NCBI RefSeq assembly: GCF_036860675.1
Contig: NZ_JAYKGK010000005.1
Coordinates: forward strand, 62,001 to 126,000
Direction: 5' to 3'
Length of the DNA: 64,000 nt
From: Rosettibacter primus
GTDB taxonomy: Bacteria > Bacteroidota > Ignavibacteria > Ignavibacteriales > Melioribacteraceae
In this document: positions 62,983 through 64,000 of the stretch, one piece after another
How the letters are laid out: each line of letters begins with the position of its first letter
Position numbering within the stretch: the stretch's first letter is position 1
Program-made: the position numbers and the translations under genes
Notes under the pieces: model-generated
The model's input: the letters and a program-made list of their open reading frames with translations, nothing else
Databases searched by the model: none
Told to the model about the DNA's origin: nothing

Positions 62983-64000
62983 TTAATTTGATTGTAAATA
63001 AATTTTTCTTGGTTCTTTTACATTATATAAATACCATATTGTAACAAAGAAAGATATTGCAGAACTTATTATAAAAATTGTATTAAAACCATAAAGCTGT
63101 GCAATCCATCCTGCAATAATATTACTAAAAAGAAAAGGAACAGTGATGACGTTTGTTAGTGCAGCATAAATGGCTCTCTCACTATCAGAACACATTTCTG
63201 CTATTATAGTTAGTCTTGATACCTGTATAAGCGAATTAGTAAGAGCAACAAATACAAATACTATATAATATAATGTGACATTCCATGATATTAAAGCTAT
63301 TAATGATGCCAAGAACGTTGATATACTAGTTAAAATAAGATTAATTTTATGCCCATATTCATCTGCTAAATAACCAAATATAATACTTCCTAAAATCATA
63401 CTAGACATCATAATCATAGTAAATACACCAGCTGAACTATTAGATAGTGAAAATTTATCGATGGCATCTACAGTAAAGAAAGCAAATGATGTGTAAGCAA
63501 GAATCATAAGTGAGTCTGCAATCATAAAATTTCTATAGTTTTTGTTACGACTCAATATTACAGGGAAATATTTTATATATTCTTTATAATTCAATAAAAA
63601 AGACGCACTCGGTTTATCTTCAATAATAGAAAATAGAATTGTATAGGAAATCATTGTAATTATAAAAGCTAAAAAAAAGAGTATAGAATAACTATATGGA
63701 TAAGTGAATGATTCCATAATTAGCTTAACAATATACCCCCCTAAAACCCCAAGAAACCCACCTAAAGAAATACGCCATGCAAATAACTTTCCCCTCAAAT
63801 TAACAGGGATAATTTTAGAAATTAAATCAAACCAATTAGGTAAATTAAAACCACCTCCTACAGCAGCTAAAAAAAATATTACAAAAAATAGACATACTTT
63901 AATCTCGCTTCTCTCAATATTTAATGAGAAAAATGCAAATATTCCTAGGAATAACCAAAATATACGTTGAAAGAACCCAGTTATTAAAAGTAATTTCTTT
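62983..64000 (-). CDS. MFS transporter, partial (5' end beyond window)
   Basis: The frame is open to the window edge: codons before 63798 read on as GGGFNLPNWFDLISKIIPV and earlier hydrophobic segments, so the gene is cut by the window and the true start is not seen. About 338 residues are present, with roughly nine membrane helices. The MFS loop GYLADEYGHKI lies between two helices near the middle of the second half. It is the first visible gene of the long minus-strand unit and may bring oligosaccharides to the two cytoplasmic GH10-like enzymes. Confidence 0.82.
   Translation of the reverse strand, partial: KKLLLITGFFQRIFWLFLGIFAFFSLNIERSEIKVCLFFVIFFLAAVGGGFNLPNWFDLISKIIPVNLRGKLFAWRISLGGFLGVLGGYIVKLIMESFTYPYSYSILFFLAFIITMISYTILFSIIEDKPSASFLLNYKEYIKYFPVILSRNKNYRNFMIADSLMILAYTSFAFFTVDAIDKFSLSNSSAGVFTMIMMSSMILGSIIFGYLADEYGHKINLILTSISTFLASLIALISWNVTLYYIVFVFVALTNSLIQVSRLTIIAEMCSDSERAIYAALTNVITVPFLFSNIIAGWIAQLYGFNTIFIISSAISFFVTIWYLYNVKEPRKIYLQSN

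Noticed and set aside
36300..64000. Second tRNA-Thr 3' end as the far attachment site of the island
   Set aside because: I looked for TTCAAATCCC and CGCCAGC-type matches by eye and found none in the window; only a short unrelated CCAGCTC occurs.

Overview
The window is AT-rich and looks chromosomal. It most resembles a member of the Ignavibacteria (Melioribacter/Ignavibacterium-like) or a close relative in the wider Bacteroidota/Chlorobi group. That placement is inferred from C-terminal sorting domains of the NYPNPFNP...GVYFY type (type IX secretion, T9SS) on seven predicted secreted proteins, a PorV/PorQ-family barrel, TonB-dependent receptors with an N-terminal carboxypeptidase-like domain, and the absence of any SusD gene. 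No 16S rRNA gene is present to settle it.

Left part (about 0.1-26.8 kb, all minus strand): a glucan and polysaccharide utilisation region. From right to left it holds a GH2 + GH26 pair, a seven-gene starch-type operon (GH31, periplasmic GH13, SurA-like foldase, TonB-dependent receptor, giant T9SS protein, PorV-like barrel, four-module starch-binding protein), a T9SS-exported GH13 amylase, and a sodium:solute symporter with a sugar-binding T9SS protein. A 41-base motif occurs upstream of three of these transcription units and may be a shared operator. The sorting-domain DNA of the GH2 and GH26 genes is an almost perfect 280-bp direct repeat.

Middle (26.8-34.6 kb): a dense array of hairpin-forming interspersed repeats, then housekeeping genes: an Mla-type lipid transport operon (mlaE-mlaF-mlaD), a small PH-like membrane protein, an HU protein, an outer-membrane receptor-like barrel, an SpoU-type RNA methyltransferase and tRNA-Thr(TGT).

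Right part (34.7-64 kb): probably an accessory island beginning at the tRNA-Thr. Two related tyrosine recombinases and about 1.2 kb of AT-rich non-coding DNA are followed by an AraC regulator divergent from a glycyl radical enzyme and its radical-SAM activase. The rest is a roughly 21-kb run of minus-strand genes: an MFS transporter (running off the window), four tandem paralogous GH10-like enzymes (two with Tat-like signals, two with none), a T9SS GH13, an epimerase, GH2, a mannose-6-phosphate-isomerase-like protein, a MalK-type ATPase, a cupin protein, an aldo/keto reductase, a decayed nucleoside hydrolase, a PhyH-type dioxygenase and a GH92 alpha-mannosidase. The layout suggests outside-in breakdown of a complex glycan, with uptake and further trimming inside the cell. 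The substrate is not evident from sequence. The most unusual elements are the four-paralog GH10-like cluster and the unassigned glycyl radical enzyme with a Cys-Gly-Glu active site.
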